Assembly (NCBI GenBank): GCA_030686995.1
Contig: CM060704.1
Coordinates: forward strand, 170,320,218-170,384,217
DNA length: 64,000 bases
Direction of reading: 5' to 3'
From: Artemisia argyi
Lineage: Eukaryota > Streptophyta > Magnoliopsida > Asterales > Asteraceae
Positions 61,205-64,000 of the stretch are shown here, piece after piece (position 1 is the stretch's first letter; every line of letters starts with the position of its first letter). The position numbers and the translations under genes were made by a program. The notes under the pieces were generated by a model. The model did no database searches. It had not been told where the DNA came from and saw only the letters and a list, made by a program, of their open reading frames with translations.

Positions 61205-62391
61205 CGATGTGGGATACCGTATGTAAAACCATTTCATAAAAGTTATTTAATTTCTCCTCAGCCCATGAAACAATCCCACTGTGTTTGTTTTCTATGTAAA
61301 AATTAGAACTTGTTTGTTTAATATTTTGATTAAGTATGTTTAAATAAGAGATGAATTAGAGCATTAGGTTCCCATGAGTCATACGACTCATGTTATAGCA
61401 AAAGTGATGACACCTCGACTCTTTTTTTCTATAATTCAGAACCTATAACTTAACCCCAAAAACACTTTCCCTCCATCACTCACGTAGTTGCTACGTTAAA
61501 CAATATAAATTTAATGGCTATCAAATCAACGTCTCACTTATAAGTTGAAACCATTCTCCCTCTCTTTACAGGAACCACCTACAAAAGTAATGAAACAGCT
61601 AGAGGCTAGGGAGAACGACTTGAGGCACTTATAATGTAGGTGGTTGATGGACCATCCGAGCTGAGAAGTATAATTTGTTATAGCTGGAAATCAGTGGGAA
61701 AGACGCAATTAGCCCTTAAGAACCTTATGGAAGAATTCCAAGTATGGTCGAAGAAAATAATGAAGCCAAGTGAACCCAAGAGTGCTCACGTTGAGCAACG
61801 TAAGGCTGTACTGATCGATAGCTCAGATGGACACCTTTTTAGAAGAGATGAAGGATGCGATTAACCAATGTTTTGAAGATTTAGGAGTTCTGTTTTCAAA
61901 GAAGGTCCAGATCAAGCCATTGCTGGAGAAGTTGCCTACAGAGATGGAAGCAAACTATTCTCGCCAGTTTGATTATGTGCACCTATAGTCTTTTATTCTA
62001 CTCGATCAATGACAATTTTTCATCCCATAACTTGGTTTATAAGTCTGAGTTAATGGTGACTGACTTGATATTTAACACATTTCCAAATGAAGATGCAAAA
62101 AGTGTAAGTCTAAACATCAGAAAGTAATCAACAAGGATCGGATAAAGATATTACAATCAAATTATATCTACCTGATGCTTGAGCTTGATCGTTTATGATC
62201 ATCTACCTGAAGAAGAAAATGCTACCATATCTTCTCTGCATTTTGCAAACAATTCGTTTATGCGAGTGATCATGTGTGATTCATCGTTAATTTTAGATCT
62301 GATTCTAGGTGATACAATGCGACTAAGATTCAATGTATGTTGGCCACGACATATAAGTAAACATTTGCAAAGATTTTTTGCTCTTTCCTTT
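61048..62391. repeat. Segmental duplication, copy 2 of 2
   Basis: Colinear with 55138-56428 and overlapping the end of the tandem duplication. On the plus strand it shows coding-like pieces: EPPTKVMKQLEARENDLRHL near 61570, SVGKTQLALKNLMEEFQVWS near 61692, and EMKDAINQCFEDLGVLFSKK near 61847, shifted relative to each other. HLPEEENATISSLHFANN follows near 62200. I do not recognise the family. The frames are broken, so this is a repeated gene fragment at best. Confidence 0.75.
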
Positions 62392-63099
62392 TGCCACGTC
62401 ACATCCGACGTTATCAACCCAGTCACATTTATCAAAAACTTCTATTATATAGGTTTGGATATTATTAGATATCAATGGATTTAAGTTTCATATTAAAGAA
62501 TATGTTGAATGTTTGGTTATTCTCTTCACTTGTATGAAGATTGCAAAAATTAGATCACATTTAGTTAGGAAAAGAAAACTATGCCCTCTTTTGTATTCCT
62601 GTAAGATCTATGATCTATCTATCTTGGAATGAAACAACAACGTACACTTGTTAGTTTGTTAAAAGAGTAATTAATAAAGGTGAACAATTATAGTTATATA
62701 GGGTCGTCTTACACATAACGCAAAAATGGTTATTGATCGTAAATGTATCTAACTTTTTCTTGTTGGAGTAATCAAGTCAAATAGAAACCAAACTTATAAG
62801 AAGTCAAACTTCCAAAATGGTTAGTTGATTTGCTTTTCTTTTATCATGTATCAGCTAATTTTTCATGCTATTAAATACATAAAACTTGCTAAGTATACTA
62901 TAATGTGTAGTATTAAGCTAAACTACCCCATGTGGCAGCCCACATAAGTTACTCCATTAGCATCATCCAATAATCCTATACAAAAGAGTATGATTAGCAA
63001 AGTTTGACAACCTATAAATCAATACAAATTTGTCCACCTCCTGTTCACCTCCTATAATGAATCCACCAACTAACTACGATAATGTTTAGACGGAACTGT
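62392..63099. other. Spacer
   Basis: AT-rich DNA. At 62762-62830 it resembles 59227-59293 (agtcaaacttccaaaatggt and neighbours). Nothing else was recognised. Confidence 0.4.
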
Positions 63100-63705
63100 G
63101 TTTAGCCAAGCAACGGCAGAGTTGATAGATGAGTCCTATTGGTAGTGATGGCGTTGCAATGTGAACGGCCTGATTGCGATGAGGGACAAGTTTTGTTACA
63201 GATTTAATGTTTTGTTTGTCATGTCACGTGTGTGTAAATTATATGAGGATTGTTTGAATATTACGAAATAACTTTTTTTTTAAATGGATCTACAAGCGAT
63301 ATTTTGGTATTTTAAAATATGTGAGACATTCAAGGGAAACAATATCAATACACGATGCCAAGATTCACACGCTTAAAAATATATATATGTATAATTAAAA
63401 ATAAAAAATGTTGCACTTCATTGGAAAACAAGTTTCTAATAGTTTAACATGCCTATTTGAGGTAGGCCAAGTTTATCATAAACTTGACATAACCAAAAAA
63501 GGCATCACAAAATATTAGAACTGCTAATTAGCCAAACAATCACGATTCACGTAGACTCATGATAGCCAAAAAGCCAAAGATCGTATGAATGAATGATGAA
63601 TGTTTGGCATCTTATTTTATACTTATCTTCTGTTTGGCTATTTAGTGAAAACAAGCGATGTGGGATACTAGAGGATGCCAACACCATTTGTTAATATATT
63701 TATCC
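63100..63705. repeat. Dispersed repeat block R, copy 2
   Basis: Colinear with 50390-51057, from cggcagagttgatagatgag to gaggatgccaacaccatttg. It lacks the internal 40-bp tandem duplication of copy 1. Confidence 0.7.
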
Positions 63706-63737
63706 CTTCGGTTAGTTGTTATTAATATTCATGTTAA

Positions 63738-64000
63738 TCCTACACTATATAATAGGCTTAGCATGCTACATCATCAACCTCTAACAATTGACACCTCATT
63801 GCTACATATAAAACTCCATGCCAATTGACACCTCATTGCTACATATTCAACTCTATGCCATGTCATTGCCTACTAGGCACACACTTTTCATGCATGAAAT
63901 TATCATTTTCTAAAAAGTTGCAACCAATGAGACTCGAACACATTACCTCTTGAACAACAAACAAACACTCAACCACTAGAGCACTTGAGTGTTTGTGCCG
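63738..64000 (+). mobile_element. Possible Helitron 5' end with tRNA-like tail, cut by the window edge
   Basis: TCCTACACTATATAATAGGC at 63738 follows an A, like the 5' TC terminus of many plant Helitrons. Within it cacctcattgctacatat occurs twice (63790-63850). At 63920-63990, on the minus strand, tgctctagtggttgag and gttcgagtct resemble Pol III boxes A and B of a tRNA-derived sequence. The element runs out of the window, so class and length are unsettled. Confidence 0.35.

Overview
The window is nuclear DNA of a flowering plant. Genes are split by many GT-AG introns, intergenic DNA is AT-rich, and it holds long (TA)n arrays, poly-A runs, MITEs, SINE and LINE copies and Helitron-like ends. 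The encoded proteins are plant-type: a P3A plasma-membrane H+-ATPase, Dicer-like 4, a chloroplast adenylate kinase with a DUF1995 tail, and WSD-type acyltransferase remnants. A eudicot fits best, perhaps Asteraceae, but that family-level guess is weak inference.

Layout, left to right. A Tourist-like MITE lies at 0.5-0.8 kb. The gene for cytosolic ribosomal protein eL39 (+, 945-2219) has ribosomal-protein-type promoter motifs. An H+-ATPase gene (+, 3134-6808) ends about 100 residues early, so it lacks the C-terminal autoinhibitory region. Facing it is a FAD-dependent oxidoreductase gene (-, 7559-10984) whose introns carry MITEs. A 5'-truncated LINE with one long intact ORF and a 13-bp target-site duplication follows (11818-15121). 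A complete 25-exon DCL4 gene (-, 16862-30581) comes next; its coding sequence closes in frame at 1,604 residues. After a low-information stretch there is a decayed LINE tail (34.4-35.6 kb), an organellar-type ribosomal protein bS6 gene (-, 36944-39251) and an 18-exon adenylate kinase/DUF1995 gene (-, 41749-46843; 592 residues).

From about 47 kb to the end I see no intact gene. This part holds MITEs, Helitron-like 3' ends and repeated blocks. It also has a WSD acyltransferase pseudogene with an apparent one-base frameshift, plus a second decayed fragment of the same family. The last 10 kb was built by a dispersed duplication of about 1.3 kb and a recent 549-bp tandem duplication.

The genes are unrelated neighbours with housekeeping or RNA-silencing roles; nothing suggests an operon or a multi-gene system. 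Exon models were built by hand from splice signals, reading-frame continuity and recalled family sequences. Every multi-exon model reported as a CDS closes in frame. I found no clear case of a new biological system. The items most worth checking are the H+-ATPase without its regulatory tail, the MITE next to a splice donor, the 2-kb TIR element inside the DCL4 (TA)n tract, and the unidentified repeated coding-like block at the right end.
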